Below are positions 1-9,010 of a stretch of 64,000 bases of DNA, in pieces; the first letter of the stretch is position 1, and each line of letters opens with the position of its first letter. The position numbers were made by a program, and so were the translations under genes. The notes under the pieces are model-generated. The model was given only the letters and a program-made list of their open reading frames with translations, did not search any database and was not told the DNA's origin. This stretch comes from Bacteroidaceae bacterium (lineage in GTDB: Bacteria; Bacteroidota; Bacteroidia; Bacteroidales; Bacteroidaceae): the NCBI GenBank assembly GCA_024398715.1, contig JAKSIP010000004.1, positions 62,001 through 126,000 of the forward strand, read 5' to 3'.

Positions 1-35
1 GACCGGAAACGAATTTCAAACAAAAACATAAAAAA

Positions 36-67
36 TTTGGTGGAGAAAAAAATATGTTGTACTTTTG
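36..67 (+). promoter_or_regulatory. Promoter of rplM-rpsI
   Basis: A TTTG at 36-39 (-33 element) is followed after exactly 20 bases by TACTTTTG at 60-67, an exact match to the Bacteroidota -7 consensus TAnnTTTG. Transcription should start near 73, leaving an untranslated leader of about 80 bases before rplM. Confidence 0.8.
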
Positions 68-72
68 CGCGC

Positions 73-155
73 CGATTATTATCAACCTTTGGGTATTGAA
101 TCGTTGGGAAATGAGTCAGACTCCATTAGTTGTATTATTATTAACAATTTAAAGA
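73..155 (+). promoter_or_regulatory. rplM 5' leader, possible autoregulatory RNA
   Basis: The roughly 80-base leader is long for this window. It contains a small hairpin (AATGAGT at 110-116 against ACTCCATT at 120-127, one bulge) and a weaker TTGT/ACAA stem just before the start codon. From memory, comparative genomics has described a ribosomal-protein leader class upstream of rplM in Bacteroidia. I infer that this could be an instance, but I cannot align it here. Confidence 0.35.
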
Positions 156-617
156 ATGAATACTTTAAGTTACAAAACAATTTCAGCAAACAGCGCCACA
201 GTAACAAAAGAGTGGGTTGTTGTTGATGCAAAAGACCAGGTGTTGGGTCGCTTTGCCGCTAAAGTAGCAAAATTGCTGCGTGGTAAATACAAACCAAACT
301 TTACACCGCATGTGGATTGTGGTGATAATGTTATAGTTATCAATGCAGATAAGATTGTATTGACAGGCAAGAAAATGTCTGACAAGATTTATCTGCGCTA
401 TACAGGCTATCCAGGTGGTCAGAGAGAAATGACTCCTGAACAGCTTCTCAAGAAACCTGAAGGTGCTGCAAGATTAATGACCAGAACTGTTAAGGGTATG
501 CTTCCTAAGACCAAACTTGGCGATGCTATTCTGAACAATCTTTATGTTTATGCTGGTGCTGAACATCCGCACGAGGCACAGCAGCCAAAAGTAATTGATA
601 TTAATTCATTAAGTTAA
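156..617 (+). CDS. rplM: Large ribosomal subunit protein L13
   Basis: This is ribosomal protein uL13, an early assembly protein of the 50S subunit. The 153-residue product carries the family core: WVVVDAKDQVLGRFAAKVAKLLRG near residues 20-43 in outline, then GDNVIVINADKIVLTGKK and the YTGYPGG segment. Length is slightly above the E. coli protein because of an N-terminal extension of about 15 residues, common in Bacteroidales. The gene has its own promoter and leader and is followed after 5 bases by rpsI, the conserved L13-S9 pair. The start ATG at 156 is the only one that keeps the full N terminus. Confidence 0.98.
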   Translation: MNTLSYKTISANSATVTKEWVVVDAKDQVLGRFAAKVAKLLRGKYKPNFTPHVDCGDNVIVINADKIVLTGKKMSDKIYLRYTGYPGGQREMTPEQLLKKPEGAARLMTRTVKGMLPKTKLGDAILNNLYVYAGAEHPHEAQQPKVIDINSLS

Positions 618-622
618 GCCAC

Positions 623-1009
623 ATGGAAACAATAAATGCGTTAGGTCGTAGAAAGAGTGCTGTTGCCCGTGTATATTTGAGCGAGGGTACCGGCAAAATC
701 ACAATAAACAAGAAGGAACTTAATGTATATTTTCCTTCACCACTGTTGCAGTATATCGTTCTTCAGCCACTCAAGAAACTTGAAGTAGCTGAGAAGTACG
801 ATGTAAAAGTAAATCTGGTTGGTGGCGGCTACAACGGTCAGGCAGAAGCTTTGCGTCTGGCTATTGCACGCGCTCTTGTAAAAGTAAATGCTGAGGATAA
901 GAAGACTCTCCGTTCTGAAGGCTTCCTTACACGTGATGCACGTGCCGTTGAGCGTAAGAAACCGGGCCGTCCAAAAGCACGCCGCAGATTCCAGTTCAGC
1001 AAGCGTTAA
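623..1009 (+). CDS. rpsI: Small ribosomal subunit protein S9
   Basis: This is ribosomal protein uS9, whose C-terminal tail reaches toward the P-site tRNA in the 30S subunit. The product has 128 residues, the normal length. It begins with the family signature METINALGRRKSAVARVYL and ends in the basic RRRFQFSKR tail with the invariant terminal SKR. It is co-transcribed with rplM. Roughly 105 bases with a long hairpin separate it from rpsB. Confidence 0.98.
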   Translation: METINALGRRKSAVARVYLSEGTGKITINKKELNVYFPSPLLQYIVLQPLKKLEVAEKYDVKVNLVGGGYNGQAEALRLAIARALVKVNAEDKKTLRSEGFLTRDARAVERKKPGRPKARRRFQFSKR

Positions 1010-1042
1010 TATTTATTTTAATATTATAGGGTTTAGTATCTA

Positions 1043-1090
1043 AACTACCGGGATCTGTCTTGAAAAAGCGGCTACCCGGTGGTTGTTTTT
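1043..1090 (+). promoter_or_regulatory. Hairpin with T-tract in front of rpsB
   Basis: AACTACCGGG at 1043-1052 pairs over all ten positions (one G-T) with CCCGGTGGTT at 1075-1084. The loop is 22 bases, and GTTTTT follows directly. It sits 25 bases before the rpsB start codon. It could terminate the rplM-rpsI transcript or act as an rpsB leader structure. S2 autoregulates rpsB-tsf in other bacteria, so a leader role is plausible but is inference. Confidence 0.5.
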
Positions 1091-1114
1091 AAAGAACGTA
1101 AACAATTTATCAAA

Positions 1115-1954
1115 ATGTCCAGAACAAATTTTGAACAGCTTTTAGAGGTTGGCTGTCACTTTGGCCACCTGCGTAGAAAATGGAATCCTGCTATGGCTCC
1201 TTATATCTTCATGGAGCGTAACGGTATCCATATCATTGACTTGAACAAGACCGTTGAGGCCATTGACAAGGCTGCAGATGCTCTAAAGAACATGGCTTAC
1301 GAGGGCAAACGTATTCTTTTCGTTGGCACAAAGAAGCAGATTAAGGATGTGGTTGCATCCAAGGTTTCCGCTGTTGGTATGCCGTACGTTATTGAACGCT
1401 GGCCGGGTGGTATGCTCACAAACTTCCCTACAATCCGTAAGGCAGTAAAGAAGATGGCCACAATTGACAAGCTTACAAAGGATGGTACATATTCAAACCT
1501 TTCAAAGCGTGAAATTCTTCAGATTTCCCGTCAGCGTGCAAAATTGGAGAAGAATCTTGGTTCTATTGCCGATTTGAACCGTCTGCCAGGCGCTTTGTTT
1601 GTAATTGACGTATTGAAAGAGAATATTGCTGTACACGAGGCTATCCGTCTTGGTATTCCTGTATTTGCTATTGTTGATACAAATTCTGATCCTACAATCA
1701 TTGATTTCCCAATTCCTGCAAACGACGATGCAACAAAGTCTGTAGAGGTTATTCTTGATGCTTGCTGCTCTGCAATTGCAGAAGGTCTTGCCCAGCGTAA
1801 GGCAGAGAAGGTTGACGAGTCAGCAGAGGAATCAAAAGAGGAGAAGGCAGACCGTCCGCGCAGAGAACGTGTACGTAAGGTAAAACAGCAGGAAACTTCT
1901 TTGGAAGATGCTCCTAAGGCTGAGGAAAAAGCAGAGGAGGCAAAAGAAGCTTAA
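1115..1954 (+). CDS. rpsB: Small ribosomal subunit protein S2
   Basis: This is ribosomal protein uS2, a late-binding 30S protein that recruits S1 where S1 is present. I place the start at ATG 1115 (MSRTNFEQLLEVGCHFGHLR). The reading frame stays open back to 1079, but that part lies inside the leader hairpin. The product has 279 residues. The conserved core ends near residue 230 and is followed by a highly charged tail of about 50 residues rich in Glu and Lys, an extension often seen in Bacteroidota S2. tsf follows after 28 bases, the usual S2-EF-Ts pair. Confidence 0.97.
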   Translation: MSRTNFEQLLEVGCHFGHLRRKWNPAMAPYIFMERNGIHIIDLNKTVEAIDKAADALKNMAYEGKRILFVGTKKQIKDVVASKVSAVGMPYVIERWPGGMLTNFPTIRKAVKKMATIDKLTKDGTYSNLSKREILQISRQRAKLEKNLGSIADLNRLPGALFVIDVLKENIAVHEAIRLGIPVFAIVDTNSDPTIIDFPIPANDDATKSVEVILDACCSAIAEGLAQRKAEKVDESAEESKEEKADRPRRERVRKVKQQETSLEDAPKAEEKAEEAKEA

Positions 1955-1982
1955 CCGATTAACTATTTAATATTGAATTATT

Positions 1983-2981
1983 ATGGCTATTTCAGTTGCT
2001 GATATTAATAAACTGCGCCAGATGACCGGCGCCGGTATGGTTGATTGCAAAAAGGCATTGACCGCTACAAACGGAGATTTTGACAAGGCAGTTGAGGAAA
2101 TTCGCAAGAAAGGTCTTGCAGTTGCTGCAAAACGTTCAGACCGTGAGACTTCTGAAGGTTGCGTACTTGTTAAGGTAGACGGTAACTTTGGTGCAATCAT
2201 TGCTCTTAAGTGTGAGACTGACTTTGTTGCAAACAACGCGGATTTCAAGAAACTTACACAGGATATTCTTGATGCCGCTGTTGCTGCACGTTGCAAGAAC
2301 TTGGAAGAAGTCAAGGCTCTTCCGTTTGAAGGCAAAACTGTTGCAGATGCTGTTCTTGAGCGCACAGGTATTGTTGGTGAGAAGATGGAACTTGACGGCT
2401 ATTCATTCATTGAAGGTCCAGAGATTGCTTCTTACAACCACCAGGGAAAGAATTTCCTTTGCGTTCTTGTAGCATTCAACAAAGAGGTTTCCGATAAGGA
2501 TTACATTCATGAACTTGCTCTTCAGGTAGCTGTTCAGAATCCTGTAGCTCTTTGCGAAGCAGAGGTTCCTGAGTCTGTTAAGGCAGAGGAACTTAAAGTT
2601 GCTATTGAGAAAACTAAAGAGGAACAGGTTTCAAAAGCTGTTGAAGCAGCTCTCCGTAAGGCCGGTTTCAATCTCTATATTGCAGAGAACGAGGACCACA
2701 TCAAGGAAGGTATCATGAAGGGTGAGATTACAGAAGTTCAGGCTGACGAAATCCGCGCTTTGAAGGCCAAGACTGCAGAGGAGAAGATTGCCAATATGCC
2801 TGCTGCCATGATTGACAAGATTGCAGAAGGCCGTATGAACAAGTTCTTCAAGGAGAATTGCCTTGTAAATCAGATTTATGCTTTTGGTGATGGCAAACAG
2901 ACTGTCAGCGAGTATCTTAAGGCTTATGACAAGGAACTGGCCATTATTTCTTACAAGCGCTTTACCCTTAAAGCTGAATAA
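1983..2981 (+). CDS. tsf: Elongation factor Ts
   Basis: EF-Ts is the guanine-nucleotide exchange factor that recycles EF-Tu during translation elongation. The 332-residue product starts with the UBA-like N-terminal domain (INKLRQMTGAGMVDCKKAL) and contains the core motif CETDFVANNADF near residue 78, where EF-Ts inserts into EF-Tu. It is longer than the E. coli protein (about 283) and typical of Bacteroidota. It is the last gene of the rpsB operon and is followed by a strong terminator. Confidence 0.98.
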   Translation: MAISVADINKLRQMTGAGMVDCKKALTATNGDFDKAVEEIRKKGLAVAAKRSDRETSEGCVLVKVDGNFGAIIALKCETDFVANNADFKKLTQDILDAAVAARCKNLEEVKALPFEGKTVADAVLERTGIVGEKMELDGYSFIEGPEIASYNHQGKNFLCVLVAFNKEVSDKDYIHELALQVAVQNPVALCEAEVPESVKAEELKVAIEKTKEEQVSKAVEAALRKAGFNLYIAENEDHIKEGIMKGEITEVQADEIRALKAKTAEEKIANMPAAMIDKIAEGRMNKFFKENCLVNQIYAFGDGKQTVSEYLKAYDKELAIISYKRFTLKAE

Positions 2982-2998
2982 TTCCAGCTTCCATATAT

Positions 2999-3030
2999 AA
3001 AAACGGGATCCGACGGGTCCCGTTTTTTTT
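2999..3030 (+). terminator. Bidirectional terminator between tsf and the flippase gene
   Basis: A 12-bp stem (5' arm 3000-3011, 3' arm 3015-3026, one G-T pair) with a 3-base GAC loop is followed by a T-run to 3030. A-rich sequence on the left arm gives a T-tract on the other strand as well. The flippase stop codon (3029-3031) lies at its edge, so it can serve both converging genes. Confidence 0.9.
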
Positions 3031-4498
3031 ATGCCTTCTTGCGTGATGCCAGAAACCTGACTGCAAATGGCGTTATCCAGACTGCAAGGAGCATTGTGCG
3101 CAATGTCAATTTTAACCACATGTTCCAGTTCTCTATAAGACTGGATATGTACCAGAATGCTATGGCAATGGCAAAATATCCCACTATTTTCAAAATATGG
3201 TAGTCTATCCTGTTCTGTTTCCGGCCTATGAAATAGGACAGCAGCATGCAGACTCCGTAGCCGCAGAACCCGGCCCAAGCGCAGCCTGTGTATCCGTATC
3301 GTGGAATCAGGATGCAGAGCATTGTTATCAGAACAGCACATCCGGTGAAAGAGAATATTGCGCCCCACCATGTCTTGTCAATCAGCTTATACCAGAAGGA
3401 CAGGTTGAAATAGATACCCATGAAAATCTCTGCAAGCATTACAACAGGTATTACCGGCAGAGCCTCCCAATATGTCCTGCCTATGAAATACTTTATAATA
3501 TCCATGTAGAATATTACTCCCAAAAAGGCGAATAATGCAAAATATACAAAATAATCCATGGCATCGGCATAGAACTTTTTCTTGTTGCTGTCTGAGCGGT
3601 TGGCACTGAATACCAATGGTTCATATGCATATCGGAAAGCTTGTGTAAGCATGGAAAGCAACATGGCTATCTTGACGGCTCCTCCGTATAGGCCAAGTTC
3701 AATTTCTCCCTGTTCCCCTTTGGAAATCCATGTGTAGCAGATTTTGTCTGCTACCTGGTTGAGAATACCCGCTACCCCCAACAGAAGGAGTGGCCAGGTG
3801 TATTTGAGCATGCGGTTGAACAGCTGTTTGTTAAACCCGAATTTCAAATATCTTATTTCAGGAATAAATCCAAAAGTTGCAGTTGCTGTGCAGAAAAGGT
3901 TGACGTAAAATATGTAACTGACCAGATTGTCCATACTGAACCATCCGAACAGTCCCTCTCCAGGTGTGTGGATTTTGGGGACAAACAGGACAAAGAACAG
4001 GTTCAGTCCTACATTCAGCAATATGAAATAGAATTTCAATGCAACAAATTTTATGGCATTGTTTTCCATTCGCAACCATGTGAACATTACTGCCTGGAAA
4101 GCATCCAATGCTACTACAATGCTCATTACACGTACGTATTCCGGATGCGTGGGGTAGCCCAGGACTGATGATATGGGTGCTGTAAACAATTGGCAGAGTA
4201 TGACGAATACCAATGAAAATGTTCCTACCCCTATAAGAGACGTGGAGAATACTTTATTGCGGTCTTCTCCCTCTTTGTTTCCGAAACGCAAAAGGGTGGT
4301 TTCCATGCCGAAGATGAGTATTACAAGCAGGAATGCAGTCCATGCATATACTTTTGTAACAGCAGCGTAACCGCCTGTCTGTGCTTTTATTACGTTTGTA
4401 TATAGTGGTACAAGCAGATAATTGAGAAATCTTCCGACAATACTGCTCAAACCGTAAATCGCCGTGTCTTTTGCCAAAGATGCCAGTCTGGTTGCCAT
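3029..4498 (-). CDS. Polysaccharide flippase (Wzx/MurJ-like, MOP superfamily)
   Basis: This is an integral membrane protein of the polysaccharide-biosynthesis flippase family, which moves lipid-linked sugars across the inner membrane. The product has 489 residues from the ATG at 4498 (MATRLASLAKDTAIYGLSSIVGRFLNYLLVPLYT). An upstream in-frame ATG at 4528 would add ten polar residues before the family's usual start. The N-terminal motif and a dozen or so hydrophobic segments are characteristic. It stands alone between tsf and rsfS with no glycosyltransferases nearby, so its substrate cannot be inferred. In Bacteroidales such solitary flippases near ribosomal genes are usually annotated only to family level. 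Confidence 0.85.
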   Translation of the reverse strand: MATRLASLAKDTAIYGLSSIVGRFLNYLLVPLYTNVIKAQTGGYAAVTKVYAWTAFLLVILIFGMETTLLRFGNKEGEDRNKVFSTSLIGVGTFSLVFVILCQLFTAPISSVLGYPTHPEYVRVMSIVVALDAFQAVMFTWLRMENNAIKFVALKFYFILLNVGLNLFFVLFVPKIHTPGEGLFGWFSMDNLVSYIFYVNLFCTATATFGFIPEIRYLKFGFNKQLFNRMLKYTWPLLLLGVAGILNQVADKICYTWISKGEQGEIELGLYGGAVKIAMLLSMLTQAFRYAYEPLVFSANRSDSNKKKFYADAMDYFVYFALFAFLGVIFYMDIIKYFIGRTYWEALPVIPVVMLAEIFMGIYFNLSFWYKLIDKTWWGAIFSFTGCAVLITMLCILIPRYGYTGCAWAGFCGYGVCMLLSYFIGRKQNRIDYHILKIVGYFAIAIAFWYISSLIENWNMWLKLTLRTMLLAVWITPFAVRFLASRKKA

Positions 4499-4578
4499 AT
4501 TCTTTTTGTTTTTTGTAAAGTTACGCAATATTATGCTTTATTTTGAATTTAGTATGCAATAATTTGTTGGCGTTTATA

Positions 4579-4586
4579 TATCTTTG
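4579..4586 (+). promoter_or_regulatory. -7 element upstream of rsfS
   Basis: TATCTTTG matches TAnnTTTG and lies 32 bases before the rsfS start. No convincing TTTG sits at the expected -33 distance, so this is a partial promoter match. Confidence 0.5.
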
Positions 4587-4618
4587 TGGGTTGATAAATA
4601 TTATATACAGGAAGTAGT

Positions 4619-4969
4619 ATGTCTCCATTGATTAAGAGCATTATTGAAGGAATTCAGGATAAGAAGGGTGAAAATATCAGTGTTGTCTGTCTTGATAAGA
4701 TAGAAGGCGCATTGTGCAGTTATTTTGTCATATGTCAGGCACAGACTTCAAACCAGTTGCTGGCTATTGCAGATTCTGTTGAGGAAAAAACAAGAGAGAA
4801 TCTTGGCGTCAAACCCGTTTTTGTCCAAGGTACTGCTTTTGCACATTGGGTTGCAATGGATTATACAGATGCTATTGTCCATATAATGGATCCCGAAATG
4901 CGTGCATTTTATGATATTGAACATCTTTGGGAAGATGCTCCAATTACCCGGATACCGGATCTGGATTGA
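4619..4969 (+). CDS. rsfS: Ribosomal silencing factor RsfS
   Basis: RsfS binds L14 on the 50S subunit and blocks joining to the 30S subunit, lowering translation when nutrients are short. The 116-residue product matches the DUF143 family in length and shows the diagnostic C-terminal run WVAMDYTDAIVHIMDPEMR, then FYDIEHLW. It heads an rsfS-ftsH-cdsA group on the plus strand, although ftsH has a possible promoter of its own in the 43-base gap. Confidence 0.95.
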   Translation: MSPLIKSIIEGIQDKKGENISVVCLDKIEGALCSYFVICQAQTSNQLLAIADSVEEKTRENLGVKPVFVQGTAFAHWVAMDYTDAIVHIMDPEMRAFYDIEHLWEDAPITRIPDLD

Positions 4970-4991
4970 TTGCAGTCAAATCATTTTATTT

Positions 4992-4999
4992 TAACTTTG
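4992..4999 (+). promoter_or_regulatory. -7 element upstream of ftsH
   Basis: TAACTTTG matches TAnnTTTG, with a weak TTG at 4970-4972 about 19 bases upstream. A transcript from here would start only a few bases before the ftsH ATG at 5013. That also argues against the in-frame TTG at 5004 as the start codon. Confidence 0.5.
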
Positions 5000-5012
5000 A
5001 CTTTTGATAATT

Positions 5013-6923
5013 ATGGATCAGCACAAAAACGATAATAACAGCAGTAAAAAACCCAAGTTCTCTCTGTCCTGGCTTTACATTATTATTTTTGTAGTATTCG
5101 GCTATTTGCTGCTAAACGGAGATAGGGATAGCGCTCGTATGAAACATGCGGGCTATACTGAGTTCCAGTCAATGGTACGTAAGGGATATGCTGAGAATGT
5201 TGTCATCTTTTCAAATGACAATTCACTGGAACTGTATCTGAATGCAGACTCCGCATATTACGTTTTCGGATCCAAATTCTCTGCTGACCAGGTGCCGGTA
5301 ATCAAGGTGAAGGTAGGCTCCATGGAGAGTCTTCAGGATTTTCTTGACAAAGCACAGCAGGATGGCCAGTTTAACGGGAAAATTGAGTATAAGGAAAAGG
5401 AACATATGTTTGGAGACCTGTTCTGGAGTACTTTCCCGTTCCTGCTGATTATTGTATTCTGGATTTTCATAATGCGCAGAATGGGCGGCGGCGCCGGGGG
5501 CAATGCCGGAGTTTTCAGTGTGGGAAAATCAAAAGCCAAACTGTTTGACAAGGGACAGGGCGAAAAAATCTCTTTCAAGGACGTAGCCGGTCAGGCAGAG
5601 GCTAAGGCGGAAGTGGAAGAAATTGTTGAATTCCTTAAGAATCCTAAGAAGTATACTGATCTTGGCGGCAAAATTCCTAAGGGAGCTTTGCTTGTTGGTC
5701 CTCCGGGAACCGGAAAGACTCTGCTTGCAAAGGCCGTAGCCGGTGAGGCAAATGTTCCTTTCTTCTCAATGTCAGGTTCTGACTTTGTTGAAATGTTTGT
5801 AGGTGTTGGAGCATCGCGTGTAAGGGATCTGTTCCATCAGGCCAAGGAAAAGTCTCCATGTATAATCTTTATTGACGAGATAGATGCCGTTGGCCGTGCC
5901 CGTGGCAAGAATCCTGCAATGGGTGGTAACGATGAGCGTGAGAATACTCTCAATCAGCTCCTTACTGAAATGGATGGTTTTGGTACAAACAGCGGTGTTA
6001 TCATACTTGCGGCTACAAACCGTGTTGATATTCTTGACAAGGCTTTGTTGCGTGCCGGTCGTTTTGACCGTCAGATTTATCTTGATTTGCCGGATTTGAA
6101 TGAACGCAAAGAGGTGTTCGGCGTTCATCTGCGTTCCCTTAAGACCGATTCCAGTCTTGATATAGATTTCCTGGCCCGCCAGACTCCTGGATTTTCCGGT
6201 GCAGATATTGCCAATGTCTGTAATGAGGCTGCTCTTATTGCGGCACGTCATAATAAAAAGGCTGTCGGAAAAGAGGATTTCATTTCGGCTGTTGACCGTA
6301 TTGTGGGAGGTCTTGAAAAGAAAACTAAAGTACTTACCGCCAAAGAAAAGGAAACAATTGCCTTGCACGAGGCAGGTCATGCTACTATATCGTGGTTTCT
6401 TGAATTTGCCAATCCTTTGGTTAAGGTTACTATTGTTCCACGTGGAAGAGCGTTGGGCGCAGCCTGGTATCTTCCAGAAGAGCGCCAGATAACCACAAAG
6501 GAACAGATGCTTGATGAGATGTGCGCTACTCTTGGCGGTCGTGCTGCCGAGGAATTGTTTACTGGACATATTTCTACCGGTGCCATGAATGACCTTGAAC
6601 GGGTGACCCGTCAGGCATACGGTATGATTGCATATGCAGGAATGAGCGACAGGCTTATGAACCTGAGCTATTACAGCAGCACGGATGAATATGCTTTCCA
6701 GAAACCTTATAGTGACAAAACTGCAGAATTGATCGATGCGGAGGCAAAAGCCCTTATTGATGAACAGTACCAACGTGCAAAAGCTTTGCTTGAGGAACAT
6801 AAGGAAGGCCATCACGAACTGGCAAACGTATTGCTTGAGAAAGAGGTTATATACGCAGAAGACGTTGAACGTATATTCGGGAAACGTCCATGGGCTTCGC
6901 GCAGCGAGGAATTGTTATCTTAA
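5013..6923 (+). CDS. ftsH: ATP-dependent zinc metalloprotease FtsH
   Basis: FtsH is a membrane-anchored AAA+ protease that degrades misfolded membrane proteins and short-lived regulators. The 636-residue product has two membrane segments (about 18-35 and 135-155). The AAA domain has Walker A GPPGTGKT at 229-236 and Walker B IIFIDEID at about 284-291, with the second-region-of-homology Arg motif AGRFDRQIY. The peptidase domain has the zinc motif HEAGH at 452-456. The N-terminal region between the two helices faces the periplasm. It is followed after 15 bases by cdsA. All catalytic motifs are intact. Confidence 0.98.
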   Translation: MDQHKNDNNSSKKPKFSLSWLYIIIFVVFGYLLLNGDRDSARMKHAGYTEFQSMVRKGYAENVVIFSNDNSLELYLNADSAYYVFGSKFSADQVPVIKVKVGSMESLQDFLDKAQQDGQFNGKIEYKEKEHMFGDLFWSTFPFLLIIVFWIFIMRRMGGGAGGNAGVFSVGKSKAKLFDKGQGEKISFKDVAGQAEAKAEVEEIVEFLKNPKKYTDLGGKIPKGALLVGPPGTGKTLLAKAVAGEANVPFFSMSGSDFVEMFVGVGASRVRDLFHQAKEKSPCIIFIDEIDAVGRARGKNPAMGGNDERENTLNQLLTEMDGFGTNSGVIILAATNRVDILDKALLRAGRFDRQIYLDLPDLNERKEVFGVHLRSLKTDSSLDIDFLARQTPGFSGADIANVCNEAALIAARHNKKAVGKEDFISAVDRIVGGLEKKTKVLTAKEKETIALHEAGHATISWFLEFANPLVKVTIVPRGRALGAAWYLPEERQITTKEQMLDEMCATLGGRAAEELFTGHISTGAMNDLERVTRQAYGMIAYAGMSDRLMNLSYYSSTDEYAFQKPYSDKTAELIDAEAKALIDEQYQRAKALLEEHKEGHHELANVLLEKEVIYAEDVERIFGKRPWASRSEELLS

Positions 6924-6938
6924 TCGGAATAACGTATA

Positions 6939-7790
6939 ATGAACGGCTTGGTAACACGCTCTATTACAGGTGTAGTATTTGTCGCTGTCATGGTTTGCGG
7001 CATGTTGTGGTGCAACGTGTCTATGGATGCGCTGTTTATGGTTATCACTGCATTGGGCTCCGTCGAACTGTGCGGTTTGCTTAACAGATACAAGAGCCTG
7101 CAACTTAATGTTGTACTGTGCTGTATTGCATCTGTTGCGGTATATCAGGCGTTGTTCGCAACATTCATGAGAAGCCTTGTCAGTGATATGTCCATGCTGC
7201 TCTTCCTATGGGCTGTTGTTGCTCTTTTGCTGCTTGCAATTCTTGTCAGTGAACTTTACAGAAAAAAAATGAGCCCTCTTTCCAATATGGCTTATAGCAT
7301 TTTTGCTGTATTTTATGTTGCTGTCCCTTTTGCAATGGTCGGTTTGCTGGCTTCGGTTTCTCTGATGAACAATGTTGTTGCAGCGCAATTGCCTCTTGCT
7401 GTTTTTGTCTTGCTCTGGTGTAACGATGCTGGAGCATACTGTTTTGGCTGTACTCTTGGCAAACACCGCCTGTTTGAACGTGTCTCTCCTAAAAAAAGCT
7501 GGGAAGGCTCCATAGGAGGCGCGGCTGTTTCTATTGGAGCAATCATTGCCGTATCTTTGACAATGCCTCTGTTTTTCGGGTATATGCCCCTTGTCAAGTG
7601 GATTGGATTGGCGCTGGTTGTCACCGTATCAGGTACGTTGGGAGATTTGACAGAATCTCTTATGAAACGTGAATTGGGTGTTAAGGATTCAGGAAAAATA
7701 CTGCCCGGACATGGAGGCATATTGGACAGGTTCGACAGTTCTCTTTTTGCTATTCCTGCTTCTTCCGTCTATATTATTTTAGTTCAATAA
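6939..7790 (+). CDS. cdsA: Phosphatidate cytidylyltransferase
   Basis: CdsA makes CDP-diacylglycerol from phosphatidic acid and CTP, the precursor of all membrane phospholipids. The product has 283 residues and about eight hydrophobic segments. Near the C terminus is the family signature: SGTLGDLTESLMKRELGVKD, then PGHGGILDRFDS with its metal-binding acidic residues. It is the last gene of the rsfS-ftsH-cdsA group. Its stop codon overlaps the end of the opposing lpxB gene by 17 bases. Confidence 0.97.
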   Translation: MNGLVTRSITGVVFVAVMVCGMLWCNVSMDALFMVITALGSVELCGLLNRYKSLQLNVVLCCIASVAVYQALFATFMRSLVSDMSMLLFLWAVVALLLLAILVSELYRKKMSPLSNMAYSIFAVFYVAVPFAMVGLLASVSLMNNVVAAQLPLAVFVLLWCNDAGAYCFGCTLGKHRLFERVSPKKSWEGSIGGAAVSIGAIIAVSLTMPLFFGYMPLVKWIGLALVVTVSGTLGDLTESLMKRELGVKDSGKILPGHGGILDRFDSSLFAIPASSVYIILVQ

Positions 7791-8901
7791 GGGCTGACAG
7801 CATTTCTGCAGTGGCTCTTGAACATGCTCCTGCAGGTCCTAATGCCTGTTTTACGCGTTCGTATCCCTGCAATTGCGCTTTGCGTTCTTCCGATTCCCTG
7901 TCAAGCAATGGTGTCAGTTCTCTGCAGATTCCCTTTACAGAAACATGTGCCACTATTTCCGGAACAATCTGACTGTTGTCAATAAGGTTGACCAAAGTGA
8001 CATATCTGCATTTTACCACAAGAGGTCTGAGCATACGTACAATATGTCCTAAAGGCATTTTGTAACATACTACCTGGGGAACGTCGAACAGTGCGGTTTC
8101 CAATGCCGCTGTGCCAGATGTGACTATTGCTGCGTATGCGGACTGGAGTATCCGGTATGTTTCGTTGAAACGGATTTCAACAGAACTGTTGCCGATTTTC
8201 TTTTTGTAAAACCTGGAGTCCAACCCTGGAGCACCTGCAAGAATGAACCTGTACTCAGGATATCTTTTCACAACTTTGAGCATGACAGGCAGATTCCTGT
8301 TGATTTCCTGTTTGCGGCTTCCTGCAAGAAGCGCGATAACAGGTCTGGGATCTTTCCCGTCCCCGATATCGGACGTCGCATCCTTTTTGAATCCGGTTAC
8401 TGAATCGACGGACGGATTTCCAACATATTGGGCCCTGTATCCCTGCTTCTCATAATATTCCGTTTCGAACGGAAGTATGGAGTACAGCCTGTCAATGTAT
8501 TTTTTGATGTATTTTATGCGGTAGCTTTTCCAAGCCCAGAGTTTGGGACTGATATAGTAGTATACTGCCGCTCTCAGATTTGCTTTTTTAACCAGTTCTG
8601 CAATTTTCAGGTTGAACCCGGGATAGTCTACCAGAATCAGGATGTCAGGATCAAATTCTTTTATGTCATCAAGACATTTCTTTCCTGCAGCCAGAATTGT
8701 ACCGATATGTGATATTACGGGCCATATTCCCATATATGCCAGGTCTTTGTAATGACGCAGCATTGTTCCGCCTGCGCTTGCCATAAGGTCTCCGCCAATG
8801 AAACGTATCTGGGCTACTGGATCGGCTTTTTTCAAAGAATGCATCAGGTTTGATGCATGCAAATCTCCTGATGCTTCTCCTGCAATTATGTAATATCTCA
8901 T
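7774..8901 (-). CDS. lpxB: Lipid-A-disaccharide synthase
   Basis: LpxB is the glycosyltransferase that joins UDP-2,3-diacylglucosamine to lipid X to form the lipid A disaccharide, acting at the inner face of the inner membrane. The product has 375 residues, close to the E. coli 382. It shows the family N terminus MRYYIIAGEASGDLHASNLM, the LVDYPGFNLKIA segment, and the nucleotide-sugar region LLAGSRKQEI and TSGTAALETALF. A -7 match (CAAAATTA on the plus strand at 8924-8931, reading TAATTTTG) lies 23 bases upstream. It is transcribed toward cdsA. Confidence 0.97.
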   Translation of the reverse strand: MRYYIIAGEASGDLHASNLMHSLKKADPVAQIRFIGGDLMASAGGTMLRHYKDLAYMGIWPVISHIGTILAAGKKCLDDIKEFDPDILILVDYPGFNLKIAELVKKANLRAAVYYYISPKLWAWKSYRIKYIKKYIDRLYSILPFETEYYEKQGYRAQYVGNPSVDSVTGFKKDATSDIGDGKDPRPVIALLAGSRKQEINRNLPVMLKVVKRYPEYRFILAGAPGLDSRFYKKKIGNSSVEIRFNETYRILQSAYAAIVTSGTAALETALFDVPQVVCYKMPLGHIVRMLRPLVVKCRYVTLVNLIDNSQIVPEIVAHVSVKGICRELTPLLDRESEERKAQLQGYERVKQALGPAGACSRATAEMLSALIELK

Positions 8902-8974
8902 ATATTGTCTGAATAATCTGTTACAAAATTAATGAAAAACCTCCAAAATCGTCCATTAATCGCGTTATTTTATT

Positions 8975-8982
8975 TAACTTTG
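8975..8982 (+). promoter_or_regulatory. -7 element upstream of parA
   Basis: TAACTTTG matches TAnnTTTG and lies 28 bases before the parA ATG. The -33 element is not recognisable. Confidence 0.5.
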
Positions 8983-9010
8983 CATACTTAAGGATAATTA
9001 CAGTCTGATT

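Noticed and set aside
1985..2060. Internal promoter in front of tsf
   Set aside because: No TAnnTTTG with a TTTG partner is found in the 28-base rpsB-tsf gap. tsf is most simply read from the rpsB transcript.
2631..3371. Antisense open frame across the tsf-flippase junction
   Set aside because: It spans the strong bidirectional terminator and overlaps two certain genes. No protein family is recognisable.
5772..6815. A 347-codon open frame antisense to ftsH
   Set aside because: It lies wholly inside ftsH with the opposite codon bias and no recognisable domain. It arises from the low frequency of stop codons in that frame.
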